From Puccinellia tenuiflora (Eukaryota > Streptophyta > Magnoliopsida > Poales > Poaceae): 64,000 nt of DNA. The notes beneath the pieces were generated by a model. The model was not told where the DNA came from, did no database searches, and saw only the letters and a program-made list of their open reading frames with translations. A program made the position numbers and the translations under genes. This document shows positions 45,844-57,615 of the stretch, one piece after another (positions within the stretch are counted from its first letter, which is position 1; the number at the start of each line of letters is the position of its first letter). The DNA lies in assembly GCA_012064385.1 (NCBI GenBank), contig QRDG01000820.1:434001-498000 (forward strand). The letters are read 5' to 3'.

Positions 45844-47959
45844 GTATTTGATGTTTTTGGGCCAGGTTTATAGTTGGACATAGCCTTGGTTTATACAATC
45901 TTGTGTATTCCTTTATTAACTACGTAGATGGTGATAACTTCAACTTGTTCTTTATCTTCTGTTTTTCTTATTCATATTTCCTGGAGTTCTAAATCAGAAG
46001 GGATCATGTTCAATCGATATATTTGGGAAGTAGATTGGAGCAATTATGCTAATATGTAACATCCCATTGCGAAAACTTATTTGTTCTTGCTCTATGGGTA
46101 ACCATGGTAAAAAATTCATTTCCAAATGTCCAAGGAAAGACACTCGGATACTTTCCTACAAGCTATATGACTGCCTCCAAGTAAAATAGACAAGCAGCAA
46201 CTGCCAATTGCTTCCAAAGCATAGTATGTTACAATTTATTTTTTCTTTCGAACCATGCAGGAGAGCCGGATGTTACAATTTATAGCCTTACGAAGCAGTA
46301 TCAGCAAATTCTTCTTAACTTGATATATACAAGAAGTGTAAGACCCTTATAAATAGGTAGTTTTTTGTTTGAGGTTTAAGGCAGTCGTGTCTGCCGTCCA
46401 ATTAGTCAGAGAAGGATGCAAATAGGTAGTTTATCGTCTTGCCAACAATAGTAGTTTACTGTCAAGTCAATAACATATATTGTATACCATGATTTGAAAT
46501 AATGGACTTTTACTTGATTCTGTCACAGGGTTAACATTCTTTAGTATGTTCTCATGTTGTGGTGACAGCGGCAGCCGTTGTCGCTCATGGCTGCAGGCTA
46601 GCGTAGCTGGGCTAGGACCAATACGACAGCCGAGGTGATAGGCGTCGTTGCCCTCATCGTTACTGGAGCGGAGTCTGGAAGAGCATGGTACAAAAGACAG
46701 TGCTGCCGTGGTGTTAAAACGCTACAGGTTTCATGTGATTATTCAGTAGCGCTGCTAATCTATGCCCCCCCCCCTCCCCCGTGTTGTCTATCTCTACCTT
46801 TTTTATGGAAACTTTAAATTTGGTGCCAGTTTCGTGCATGACCACTAAACCATATTGTAGTCCCCTTCGTTCTTTATCTTGGTTGCTACCGGGCTTGACC
46901 ATATCCTCCTGATGGTTCTATACTGATTGGAAAATGGAAGGACAATGCATAAACGGTAATGGTTCTGTTGTGTACATAGACAAACATCCTATCATGCTTG
47001 AGTTGTTATGACAACCTGAAGCTCTCTCTGTAATCTTCAGTATCAGGCAAGCCTTCTAGAAACAATATTGTTCTATTTATTTGTTTCAATTATTGGTGTG
47101 TCTTTCTTTTTTATTTTTGATGGTCCATTGCTTTTTGAATATAATTGCTATCTTTTTTTATCACTGGAACATTTTATTTTTGGAAGTTAAAAAATTCTGC
47201 TGCTTTTGATTAAGAAATTGTGCCATTTGTCAACCCATCCTGATCTGATTAGTGACAATGATCCTATGTTTACCATCCTGAACTAAATTATCTTTCCATC
47301 GAATTTGTTTGTGTGCAGTATACTGAAAAGGACCTCTGAAGTATTGGCTATTCTAATATTCTCGCTTCCGGTCTTGGCACTTGCCTTCAGCACGTGATTC
47401 TCTGTCAAAACATCAGATTAAGGGTCAATAGAAGATTTCCTTGGGAGAAGCCTATAGGAAGCAGGGCATAAGTTGAGCAATCACTTTTTGTCTACTTTGC
47501 AGTATCAAATATAGAGCTTTGTAGTCTATATTTTAGCTGCAGTACCATTCAGTTTTGAGTATCAAATATAGGGCCTAAGAAGGCTTAAACTGCCGGCACC
47601 AATGCAATAGTTTAACTATGTGTACCTTTCTAGCGTACTTTGCAGATGAGAAAGAAGGATCAAGCACTCGGTTGCAATTCAGAACATAAAGTTGCCCAAA
47701 TTCTTCTTCAATTAAATTTTTTAATCGATGCGTCTTACCTTATTGGGTCTTTCAAAAAAAAAAATCCGGGCGGTGGCAAGCGATGTGTTTTTGAAGTGCA
47801 TGAAAAAACAATTGTTGCACATCTCCACCATGTTTGTGTGGGAGGATTGGTGTGAGAGCTTTGCATAACTCATTTTTGCAACAAGCATCAGCGGGTAAGA
47901 GATTTGGCGATTTTAGGGAGGAAGGCTTAGGGGTGTTGGGACACAGCATGTTGAGCGAA

Positions 47960-48027
47960 GAAACAAGAAAGTCTTTACTAAGAAATTGTATAGACGTGCA
48001 TGGCACGTGCACGGCTAATAGTCTAGT
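47960..48027 (+). mobile_element. Helitron-type 3' terminus
   Basis: A GC hairpin (CGTGCATGGCACG) is followed after about 12 bases by CTAG at 48023-48026 and a host T, the arrangement of Helitron 3' ends. The terminal 30 bp (ACGGCTAATAGTCTAGTCAA...) is tandemly duplicated to 48070. A matching 5' end could be TCTCTACTACTATTAAA at 43324, which would give a 4.7-kb element containing the solo LTR, but that pairing is inferred. Confidence 0.45.
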
Positions 48028-48361
48028 CAAACACCTGGACACGGCTAATAGTCTAGTCAAACACCTGGACTAGATAGTTGGGCCATACGCCCATACGGGT
48101 ATGATGGAATTTGATTAACCGTTTTTTTTGGACTCTAACCTATTGAACAATTTCGTGTAAATGTACAAAATGGGTTAACCATTAGTTTATTAGGATCTGA
48201 AATGGTTAACCAATGGTTATTAAGGTTCGTTATGCAAGGATGGCAAACACTCGCAAATCTCGACAAGCCGGCTTGAATGCTAGATGCAAAAAAAAACAGT
48301 ATGACCTTTTCCAAAAAAAAAAAAACACTAATAATTCACAATTATATTCAAAATTTCAAAA

Positions 48362-48601
48362 TCATATTACATAATATAAACGGAAATCAACCTTAAATAG
48401 TTCAACGCGGATCAATACAAACTCTCGCCAAACCTTGGATTTGAAATTCCTTTCTTGAGTAATTGCATATGACCCTTCCCTAATGTCCTCATAAACACAG
48501 TCTTCTTTTAGCTCACAGTCTTCCTTTTCATCATCTTCATCTTTCTCGTCTACAATGTGATTCGTCTTCTTAAGACAATCATTTTCTATTCTCATTTGCA
48601 T
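48362..48601 (-). pseudogene. Possible BED-type zinc-finger start of a hAT transposase (fragment)
   Basis: An acidic N-terminal stretch (DEKDEDDEKEDCELKED) is followed by RNFKSKVWREFVLIRV, which resembles the S-K-V-W..F entry of BED fingers in hAT transposases. The Cys/His part and all of the transposase are missing, and the frame ends in AT-rich DNA. Weak call. Confidence 0.25.
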
Positions 48602-51600
48602 ATTGAGATCGTATTGTGGTCATGAAGAGTGAGAATAGGATTCTCTACTGGGTGTATATAGAAAGTCTGTTTTGTATCCTAGACACCTGAGACTGAGAGG
48701 AAGCTAAGTACTTCAAAGGCTTCAACGTGATTTCAAAGTTCCAATGAAACTATGAAAAATAATTTTAGAGGTTCATGAGTAACATTAAAAACTAATTGAA
48801 AAAACACAACCAAACTACGTATTCAGCATTAGGCTTATATTTTTCTGAGACCACGTAGTTATATTTTTCTTTATATCCGTGGTGAATTAAACAAAAAATA
48901 TTTGCAAAAAAATTAGAAAAAATCTCGATATCTGTAGCATTTACATGATATAGGGAATTGATTTGCTAGTCGTGCATCTTCGGATTTTAAGAAACAAAAA
49001 ATTGTGAAATTATGACTAATCATGTGGTACGTGAAAAGGAAATGTCGGTTCTTTCCATTTGCATGCAACTATCACTACTTGGATTCCTATTTAATTTTTT
49101 TATGTATCTTTGTGGTACTAAACCTATCATTACTTAGACTCATAAAGGTCGAATAAAGCTGAACATATTGTATGTGCAAGACTACTACGTTGTATGGTTG
49201 TGTGCATCAATTAAAGGAGTACTACAACAATATTAATTGGTATCTATTTTTGCATCCATGCATGGTGGGCTTCGTAAACAGATTCTTCAGGCTTATTCAT
49301 CTCAGGTATGTATTTCGAGCGGATACAAGATAATAAGAATTAATTAAATTGTGTTTTCAATTTTTTCATTGCTCCATTTTTTCCCACTCTACCGAGACAT
49401 TGTTCTAAAAGTTGGCATGCAACTTTTACTTCAAATATGTAAGTAGCAAGTATATTGATTTGATTATACATTTTTGTATATTTTTATTTAGCACATTTTT
49501 AACATATGTCTCCACATAATTGTCTCTTCGTCTCCTTGATAGTAAGACTCTGACCGTTTAGCGTACTAAGATGAAGTCTTTGGTGATTAACATGGTGATT
49601 TAGATTGAAACACATCTATCACCAAATTTTGTTTAACTGGGTCAATGTGAAAGAAGCATAAATTACCAAGTATAATATTTGTTGATAAGGATCGTTTGAT
49701 TTCTCTAATAGGATAATGTAATAATTAAATTATGTTAGTACAGAAAAATATAACATTAATAGCGTCTCATTGCCAATTAATTAATAATTTACATTTGTTA
49801 TATCATCTCGATATGATCTCATTCATATTTAGAACCACATTTTTTGGATTGCGGTTTCGTAATATGGGAAACAATACATAACAAACAGTAAAAAAGTACA
49901 TTGTAATTTTACAACGAGGGAGCATTTCAGTTCCTAAATTCTTGGTATATCTGTTGCGATGAACATTGTTAGTGAATCTGTATTTGTTTTCTATAACCCG
50001 GTGTCAACCAACGATCTGCAGTTGTTGATGAATCTGGTGGTCTGCTAAATAGTGGCGAAGGACGGTTCAAACTTTAGGTATGGTGGAGTCATTAACATGT
50101 ATCACTGATTCACTACTTAGTTAGAATCATTTTGGCGCGTGGGGTGGGGGAGGGGGGGCATTCGCCCCCATCCCCCATGGTAAGCTGCAAAATAATTTAA
50201 TATTGTTTTATGAATATGTAAATTTTAATTGTCTAAAGAAGCTAAAATTAATCAACATTAGTAGTTGTGTATTTAACTAATAAAATATCATCAAGGTTCA
50301 CTCCAGGAAAAAACCTGAGGTGGGTTAAAACATAAATTAATTATGTGTCATTAAGTCCTTCCATATTCCGGGATAACAGAAATTCATGATCAATTAGTTG
50401 GATTGATTTCTCGCACTTCAAACATGTTGTATATAAGTCAAAGACATATGTATGAGTAAAATAAGTCAACATGTAAACAACAAAATTATCTATCATAACA
50501 CTTTTGTTTGGTTCATAGATATGATACAGTCACCAGTTCGACATCTTGTTATTTTATTGGTTGCAACAAAGGAAAATCTTTGACATTTTATCAAAAAATT
50601 ATTAATTTGACACGTTGTGTCAAAAAAATGCAAGACAAGTTTCAAAAGAAAAAAATCGAAAATATTCAAGAAAAGAGAATAGGCATTCCGAAAATAGTTT
50701 ATTTAAGCGATGGTTAAAATCGATGTTAATATATTCTATAGCAATAGAAGGTATCCACACCGTAAAATAGTCAAGAATGACCGGATGTCTAGAACTATTC
50801 TTGATTTCCCCCTTTTTGTTACCATTTTATCAAAACTTAGAATTATTATGTCACTTTTGCGCAAATTGACATTTTACAAGAGAGCTGTCAGTCATCATAT
50901 TTCAAACTGAGTTGAAAAAAAACATTGGCAAAACTAACACAACTAAATTTTTCGATCAATAAAATACATATATTCAAAGTGTCATATAACATAATTTATT
51001 ATATGACTAAAGTTGATTGCGGCCTCCCCATAAGCTGGCCAGAATATTATCAAGTTCTACTTAAATACCCCCACCTGGAACATTGTTTAGAATTTGATTT
51101 TGTTACATTGAGATTTAACTATGGCAAAGAGAAAGAGTTGATTTCTGATTAGACGAGACCTACTCACTCTTTTCACTTCGGAATCGGATTTTTGTAGTGT
51201 TGACTAAAATAAACATAGTTTTCTCATACGAAGTCCGTTTTTAATGTACGACTACTCAAATTGTTCACGGAGAACGCGTGCAGCTGAATATTTCCGTCAA
51301 AAGTCGCCATACCTTGCCCAACTGGGAGCTCCGCCCCTGCTGCTAAAGTTCTAAGGTCGTGTGTTGAAGTTGAAGAATTGTTTGCTGTGAAGGGAATGAG
51401 ACGTTCGCAACTGCAGCATATTTCCTGAAGCTGGATACGGAACAATACTTTGCAGTTCTTTGCATGAAATTTCTCTTACATCGTTGCTGATACCTTACAC
51501 CCCCACTAGATTAACTGAACAACTCAAGTGTGCGCACGGAATATATGCAAACTTTCAAACATTTTGGCTGTTGCAACCGTCAGCAATATTCGTTATATAT

Positions 51601-51643
51601 ATAGTGGATTTGTTGTAACTCTCCGAGACTCCACTCAGGCGCC

Positions 51644-52309
51644 TTAGTCTAGATGCAAAAACCAGTTCTGCAGAGCGAGTGCGGTGCACGGCGTCAGAAC
51701 ACCATGCGCTCTGCCCATCCTCGCCTTGCACCACATCCACGTCGGCCTGCCAACGCCCATGCCCGAGCGGCCATCGTCTCCTTGGAGGAGTCTCACCTGC
51801 ACCTCGAGCTCCTGGGCGCCGACCCTCTCCGCCGCCGCGATGCGGCGGCGCAGGTGCTCGGGCAGACGGCCAGCGCCGTCGTCCCAATCCCACGAAATCC
51901 TGAACGGCACCTGCCGCGCCCCTTTCCACGGAACGCAGAAATCCGGCGTCCGGCCCGACGCGACGGTGAAGCCGCCGTACGTGACAGCCGCCTCTCCGTG
52001 GTGGTAGCACCGCTCCGTAGCGCGGCGGTTGCTGGCGTGCAGGACGGCGTCGAAGGCCCAGGGGATGGACGACGCGGACGGAGCCGCCGCCAGGTTGATG
52101 TTGCTCGGGATCGGCGTGAGATGGACGGAGAACTCGGGTGGCAGGTCGTAGGTGAAGTAGTAGCACAGGATGGAGGTCGTCCAAAACAACATGGCCAATG
52201 CGCATATGTCTGTGATGATTTCCCTAGGCCAGTGGACCGCCGGCCTTTCGAAGTAGTCGGCGCCCCGATGGATGGGAAGACGAAGACTACGTCGACGTCG
52301 AGGCCTCAT
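51644..52309 (-). CDS. LEA_2/NDR1-HIN1-like single-pass membrane protein B (221 aa)
   Basis: Single-exon ORF from ATG 52309. A basic N-terminus (MRPRRRRSLRLPIHRG) precedes a membrane segment at ~residues 33-53 (DICALAMLFWTTSILCYYF), so the short tail is probably cytosolic. The outer domain starts LPPEFSVHLTPIPSNINLA and contains WAFDAVLHASNRRAT, GEAAVTYGGFTVASGRTPDFC, then LPEHLRRRIAAAERVGAQEL and the strand ELEVQVRL. It ends with TWMWCKAR and PCTALALQNW. PEFSV.LT, GEAAV.Y.G, SGRTP.FC and WM.CK are shared with paralogue C at 56596, its closest relative here. It lies on the opposite strand from A and D. Confidence 0.75.
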   Translation of the reverse strand: MRPRRRRSLRLPIHRGADYFERPAVHWPREIITDICALAMLFWTTSILCYYFTYDLPPEFSVHLTPIPSNINLAAAPSASSIPWAFDAVLHASNRRATERCYHHGEAAVTYGGFTVASGRTPDFCVPWKGARQVPFRISWDWDDGAGRLPEHLRRRIAAAERVGAQELEVQVRLLQGDDGRSGMGVGRPTWMWCKARMGRAHGVLTPCTALALQNWFLHLD

Positions 52310-52608
52310 GGCAGGCTACGGTTTTCTTTACCAAATCAAGGCAACAAATGTTGGCACGCGATAAGAGGATGTCTAATATAGTTGGCCGGTAGGAAACGTG
52401 CGCTTGCTAATGACCAGGGCGGTATAACAATAAGATCGATAGGCCGGTATTCTGTTTAGGTGGTATATAGTATCTGATTCCTTTTTTTTTTTTTTGCACG
52501 AAACTCAGGACCTTTATTAATTAACGATCTTTTTTTGCGAATGATTATAATGGGTCTTATCTGTATAAATCTCACGGTGTCCACATGAATCGTTGGCGAA
52601 ATAACCCT

Positions 52609-52766
52609 AATGTGATTTTTCTTCACTTATCAACCTGATATAAATTTAAAGAGCTAATAACACCCCAGATAAATAAACTTGTAACCCAAATGTGTTTTTC
52701 TTCACTTATCAACCTGGTATAAATTTAAAGAGTTAATAACACCCCAGATACATAAACTTGTCCTCT
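52609..52766. repeat. 79-bp tandem duplication
   Basis: Two copies of a unit containing TTCTTCACTTATCAACCTG(A/G)TATAAATTTAAAG and TAATAACACCCCAGATA, offset by 79 bp, with few differences. Confidence 0.85.
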
Positions 52767-54239
52767 AGGTGCAATTTCATACACAAGCTTGCAAAATATG
52801 ATACAGCGGTACAAGAACTTGACGGTTGGAAACTTTTTGGTCCATCCAATCCAATTGGATGAGCTGGTGATGTCCTAGTGTGACTTGTTCTTGTACAAAT
52901 CACTAACATGCTTGATTGCTTGTGCAAATGACCATAAAAAAAGATAGTATAGCACATGACCATCAGAAGAAGAAAAACTGTCCATCGAAATCAAATGACC
53001 ATCAGCACTTGCATATACCAAGTTAACACCCAAAATTCAGAGTACATACAGTCAGCATTAACAGGAACAACAATATCACAATGTATAGAGCCGGTTCAAA
53101 AAAAAACAATGTATAGAGCGACTCATCATGGTTTGAAAAGGAAAAATATGCATACATGTTTCATATTGCGGCATTCTCGTGTCGTCGGAACTCAAACCAT
53201 ATATTAGGGATATTATAACCGCATCAACTAGGAGCGCTCTCACGCTATCACAGATTTTCGCCGTCCGATCGTGCTACATGGACGTTTTCGGCCGTCGATG
53301 CTGTCCCTAGGGGACGCTACTCTCCGCATCAAATTAGATTTCCGTGGTTAACTGGGCCCGTAAATCAAGCCCATCTACTACCTGCTGACTTGAACTGAGA
53401 AGCATCGCGAGGAACTCATTCGCTGCCGCCCCCACCACCGAGAGGAAGAGCCATCCGAAAAGGAATCGAAGGATCTCTTCTCCTGCGACGGCGTGGGCGA
53501 TTGGAACGGAGGCGTTGCGCCGGCGGTTGAAGCTAGGAGTTAGTCCCCTCCAGCCTTCTCGCTCTCTCGCTATGTTCCATGTTACCAGAACGGTGTGTGC
53601 CCTCTCTCATCTCATGCCTGGCTGCCTCAACGTGTTTCTTATCCTGCCTTTCTTGATTCAATCCCACACTGGAATCGATTTTAAAAAGATACGATCCAAC
53701 TGGCTCTTTCTTATCTTCTTTCCCTACTAAAATGTTCTTATCTTTAGAATTCTGTTACACTTCAATCTAGAGTACAATTTTAGTCCCAGGAAGGAATCCA
53801 TCCATGGATGATTGATGCAGCAGAGGAGGAGTACCAATGGTAGTTTGAATCAAACCAGTTGGCAGCTGCCAAGCAACGGAACTCCGACAAAATTGGGTGC
53901 GGATGTTCATCTCCTTGGTACTCTTATGAGTTCGTCCCTAGTCGCTCTTGCAACCACCCTAGCATATTAGAGATTACTACACTTTTAATTATTGGTACGC
54001 ATAATACTTTAAGTACATTCTTCTTTTAAAGCATATGTTTGCCCAAATGTCTAGAGTAGCACCAAGATTTATTTTACAATCTGTTTGCTCTACAAGTTTA
54101 AAATAAAGCCTTATTTCCAGATTTTACTGTTAAGGTGTACTTGACTGAACTTGTGCAGAAATGTTTTAAGTACTCAGTACATACTATTTTTACTTGCTCT
54201 TGCTGGTTCAGGCTATGGGAAAACAAGTCAAAGAAGACC
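52767..54239. other. Intergenic region with a GC-rich exon-like island
   Basis: 53400-53640 contains a C-rich leader (CGCTGCCGCCCCCACCACCG) and a GC-rich segment that could be the first exon of a transcript, but no ORF longer than about 70 codons or domain is supported. Confidence 0.35.
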
Positions 54240-54248
54240 AGATAGATG

Positions 54249-54670
54249 AGCGCGGCGATATGGAGGCCGAGCTCCATGGAGCTCGGTTTTCCAAAAAAAA
54301 TTAAATCCGCAAATTTTTGTTACGAAAAATTCTGAAAAAAATCATAGTTGTAGATAATACATTGATCTACCATTGTGAAAATTTTCATGACCAAATACCT
54401 TGTATTCTGATCTGGGGAAAAAAGACAAATCGGCAGATCTGAATCGGTGAACAGTACACAGTCTTAAAATTTTGAAATTTTGCTAGATTTGTCTTTTTTG
54501 TGTAGCTCATAATAATACGAATTTGTACTTGAAAATTTTAACAGTGGTGGATCAATATGTTATTTACAACTCTGATTTTTTGCAGATTCTTTGAAATAAA
54601 AATTTGCGGATTCAATTTTTTTTTGGAAACCGAGCTCCATGGAGCTCGGCCTCCATTTGGACTTTCCGCC
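54249..54670. mobile_element. Mutator-type MITE (422 bp) with 9-bp target-site duplication
   Basis: Flanked by AGATAGATG at 54240-54248 and 54671-54679. The ends are inverted repeats built around ATGGAGGCCGAGCTCCATGG, a motif that is itself nearly palindromic, followed on both arms by AGCTCGG, TTTTCC and an A-run and then AAATCCGCAAATTTTT-like DNA. The AT-rich core contains TTGTCTTTTTTGTGTAGCTC. No ORF. Confidence 0.85.
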
Positions 54671-55089
54671 AGATAGATGCAGTATCGTTTGATAAATCTA
54701 ATATGAAGAATAGCAGTACGAACTGAACTGCATGTGACAGTCAAAATCATTTATCTTAAGTGATGGTCACGACGATGAATCTATCTGTGTGGGTTAGTCG
54801 TAGAAGTAACTTTTCTTCAGGGCTACTTCCAACCTGTGATCAATCAAACCAGTTCCGAACTAAATTGTTATGTCACAATTCATGGATGCTACATCTCATT
54901 TATCTGATCAAGTGCATCTGTGAGCTTGTAAAACAACTTAATTATGTGAAATAGTACATGTTGGTAGGCAACTTTAAATTTGATTTCCTTTTACCTAGAA
55001 AATTATTGCCTGGTTTATGTCACTAATTTAGTTGGCTCACTAGGAAACTATATATATTCAGGAGAAGACTGGTGAAAGATATTCCTTTG

Positions 55090-55878
55090 TGTTGCGCTAG
55101 AAATGCGTCACATGAACACGTCCTCGTGTACCCACGGTGCCGGGGGAGATACTCCGCAACTCGCCCCGCGGGAGGCCGACTTACAGCGCGATACGCAAGA
55201 CAGCAAGTCGGCGCTTTTTGAAACCAGACGTCCCAGTTCCTCGGGAGGGAGCCCGTCAGAGGAAGCCGGCGACGATTGGCTGAACTAAGCCGGATTTGAC
55301 CGCTCTTAGCTCGGTTGTCGATATCCGATGAACTCATGCGAAGTCGCCGAATAACGGAAGCATAAACAACGGTTTGAGGGCGAAAAGTAGGGTTTGTATT
55401 GATTGTCGATTGTTTGTTTAATTTTAATCGGTCATCACCTCTTACATATATAATGAGGCGGCTGGACTTCCCGTACAAGTGTTGGACTTCTACAAGAATT
55501 ACAATTTGTGATCTAAGTCGCTTTTTCTATCTCCAATTTAGGTAAAAAGCCTTGGCTGGCTTCGTACTGGACCCGGACTTCAAGCGTCCATCTCCGGCTT
55601 CTTTTGGAAAGTCGCCTTTTGTCCTTCCGTGTTGGCCTCGAACTCGTTCTGCCGTACAGCATCCGACTTTTTCCCTTGGTCTCCCAAGCGTTAAACAACC
55701 TCGCATTTAGTTTTCTAGTGCGGCTTCTGGAACTTCGGGAAGCTTGAATCTCGCCTTCACCAGGTCCTGGCTAAGCCGTGTTGGCCTTTGCCGGGTTGTC
55801 ACTTCAGGTCCTCTCCGGGTCGCCAATCCTTTACTGGGTGAACTTAAACATGTGACCTACCAAAAACGGGTGCTAACA
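55090..55878. repeat. Solo LTR (789 bp)
   Basis: Begins TGTTGCGCTAG and ends GTGCTAACA, and is flanked by the 5-bp target-site duplication CTTTG (55085-55089 and 55879-55883). A TATA-like TACATATATAATGAG at about 55444 suggests plus-strand transcription. ORFs inside it (55023-55478 minus, 55103-55288 plus) are LTR sequence. Confidence 0.9.
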
Positions 55879-56479
55879 CTTTGCCATCCTATTTTCAGGT
55901 TCACTACCTTCCTAGCATTCAAGATATTTCTGCTGGCAGATAAAATAGACAACTCATACTCGATACTCTTTTCCACTAGGTATGTAATATGTTTGTAGTT
56001 TAGGAAGCTCTGAAGCCAAATTTATTATTTTGTTTGGTTTATTTTAGGCATTTTTATCAATAGTGAGGAGTCCCAGCTTATACTGTTCCAAAGTCTAAAG
56101 ATGGCAACGATCTCTCCGACACAAAGAGCTTTATAATCGGGTGAATGTTCCTTACCTAATCTTGCTTCCCTTTTTGGTTGCTGATGTTCCATTTAGCTGT
56201 AAAATTTCTAAATACAGATATTGAAATAAGATACTCTATGATTTCTGAAGATTACGTTGAAAGTCACCAATCCTTTGAAGCCTGCTGGAAATGGAAATTA
56301 TGTAAAAAAAATACAGTTCTAAGTAGGCATTAGTTCCAATATATGCCAAACATATACATATATTTCTGTTTAGGATTTAGAGATAGGTTAACTAACTAGC
56401 AAATTCGAATGGAAGTGTAGTTCGCATACATAACATGCACGTATGTTAAAATCAAAATATATTTCCATAAATTTCTAAC

Positions 56480-56530
56480 AATCTATTTTCCTAATGGATG
56501 GACGCGGCAACGCGCGTCTACAAGATCTAG
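56480..56530 (+). mobile_element. Helitron-type 3' terminus
   Basis: GACGCGGCAACGCGCGTC forms a GC hairpin (arms GACGCG and CGCGTC) and is followed after 8 bases by CTAG at 56527-56530 and then T, closely matching grass Helitron 3' ends. The body must lie to the left. The only canonical 5' start seen on this strand is at 43324, but a shorter element with a diverged start is also possible. Confidence 0.6.
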
Positions 56531-56595
56531 TACGACTATAATCCCAACGAGAACTTCTCAACTACAGAAACAAGAAAAACCATTGTTACTAGAAA

Positions 56596-57213
56596 TTACT
56601 TCATCCAAGACGGGGCAATATCTGAGGCCCAATTCTGCATAGCAAACACCGTGCAGGGAGCTGCGTCCGGCGGCTCCGGTCCACCCGTCGTGACCTTGCA
56701 CCGCATCCACGTCGGCCTGGCCGAGCTGTCATCTCCCCGGAACAGTCTCACATCGACGGCGAGCTCCACCGAACCGGCATGCTGCTCCACCGCCATCTGG
56801 TCTCTGAGCAGCCTCGGCAACTGGAAGCCGTCGTCGGCCCATGCCACGACCGTCAAGTCCCGCGCGTCCCTTGCCCCGACGCAGAAGCGCGGCGTGCGGC
56901 CCCACGCAATGGTGAGGCCGGCGTACAGCACAGCTGCCTCCCCTTGGCGGTAGCATCTGTCGTCGTATCGCCTGTTAATGGCGTGCAGCGTAATGTTGAA
57001 GGCGGTGCTTGAGGCGGGGGGCGCGGCCGGAACCGTGGCGTCGGGATTGATCCTGGCGTCCGTGAGCTGAACGGAGAACTTGGGAGGCAGGCCGTTCACG
57101 CCGAAATTCACTATGGCAAAAGGTATCCAGTACGCCCAAAGGGGCATCAAGATCCCTAGGGTTACTGCCCTATGTAGGTCCTCACGAAGGGAATACGGAC
57201 GTCGACCCTTCAT
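56596..57213 (-). CDS. LEA_2/NDR1-HIN1-like single-pass membrane protein C (205 aa)
   Basis: Start chosen at ATG 57213 (ACGCCATGAAGGG), because the open frame further upstream has no ATG and paralogue B starts at the same relative place. A basic tail (MKGRRPYSLREDLHRA) leads to a membrane segment at ~residues 16-40 (TLGILMPLWAYWIPFAIVNF). The outer domain follows: LPPKFSVQLTDARINPD, FNITLHAINRRYDDRC, GEAAVLYAGLTIAWGRTPRFC, LPRLLRDQMAVEQHAGSVEL, VDVRLFRGDD, TWMRCKV and CTVFAMQNW. It is clearly paralogous to B and head-to-head with D (57616), with 402 bp between start codons. Confidence 0.78.
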   Translation of the reverse strand: MKGRRPYSLREDLHRAVTLGILMPLWAYWIPFAIVNFGVNGLPPKFSVQLTDARINPDATVPAAPPASSTAFNITLHAINRRYDDRCYRQGEAAVLYAGLTIAWGRTPRFCVGARDARDLTVVAWADDGFQLPRLLRDQMAVEQHAGSVELAVDVRLFRGDDSSARPTWMRCKVTTGGPEPPDAAPCTVFAMQNWASDIAPSWMK

Positions 57214-57615
57214 GGCGTTGATGATGAAAGGCTTCGCGGTGATGGCCTTTGTTCTGAACAACCACGAATATAGAGATAGGGTACCTGGAACCGTCACCTA
57301 GTATATCTCTCTCCACGTACGTTTTGTTTCGTTCAAACGAATATCTCCTATAGGAACCCAGAAGTCAAAAGGATTTCGTTGAGTACCGGCCGAGATTTCA
57401 TATTGGTGTCTGATTCCATAACTGCAACCGTAGATCGAGGTTACTGCAACCTACAGTACTTCAGATACGCACAAAACACGTGCGGCTCGATGGTCCTGAT
57501 TTGATTAGAAAATCCATCCGCTGATCACCTTTCCTTCCCAGCCGCCTTCTTCCACCTGCGCCCCTCTCATCTACTCCCACTCTTGTTCTGTGGAGAGCTC
57601 AAGCACCGGGACGAC
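57214..57615. promoter_or_regulatory. Shared bidirectional promoter between LEA_2-like genes C and D
   Basis: 402 bp between divergent ATGs. It contains a palindromic G-box/ABRE core CACGTG at 57477-57482 and a TATA-like AGTATATCTC at about 57300. ABRE elements commonly drive ABA and drought responses in LEA-type genes. Functional use is inferred. Confidence 0.5.

Larger units (their letters stand above)
45849..51640. other. Intergenic region
   Basis: No gene supported. It holds a C-run (46764-46780), a Helitron-type 3' end near 48000, a possible BED-finger fragment (48362-48601), a G-rich stretch with an inverted C-rich partner at about 50140-50180 (GGGGGAGGGGGGGCATTCGC then CCCCCATCCCCC), and long AT-rich DNA. 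Short open frames at 50508-51152 have no recognisable content. Confidence 0.5.

Noticed and set aside
51653..52381. 242-codon plus-strand ORF
   Set aside because: Antisense shadow of the LEA_2-like gene B; no domain and biased composition.
55023..55478. 151-codon minus-strand ORF
   Set aside because: Mostly inside the 789-bp solo LTR and without any domain.
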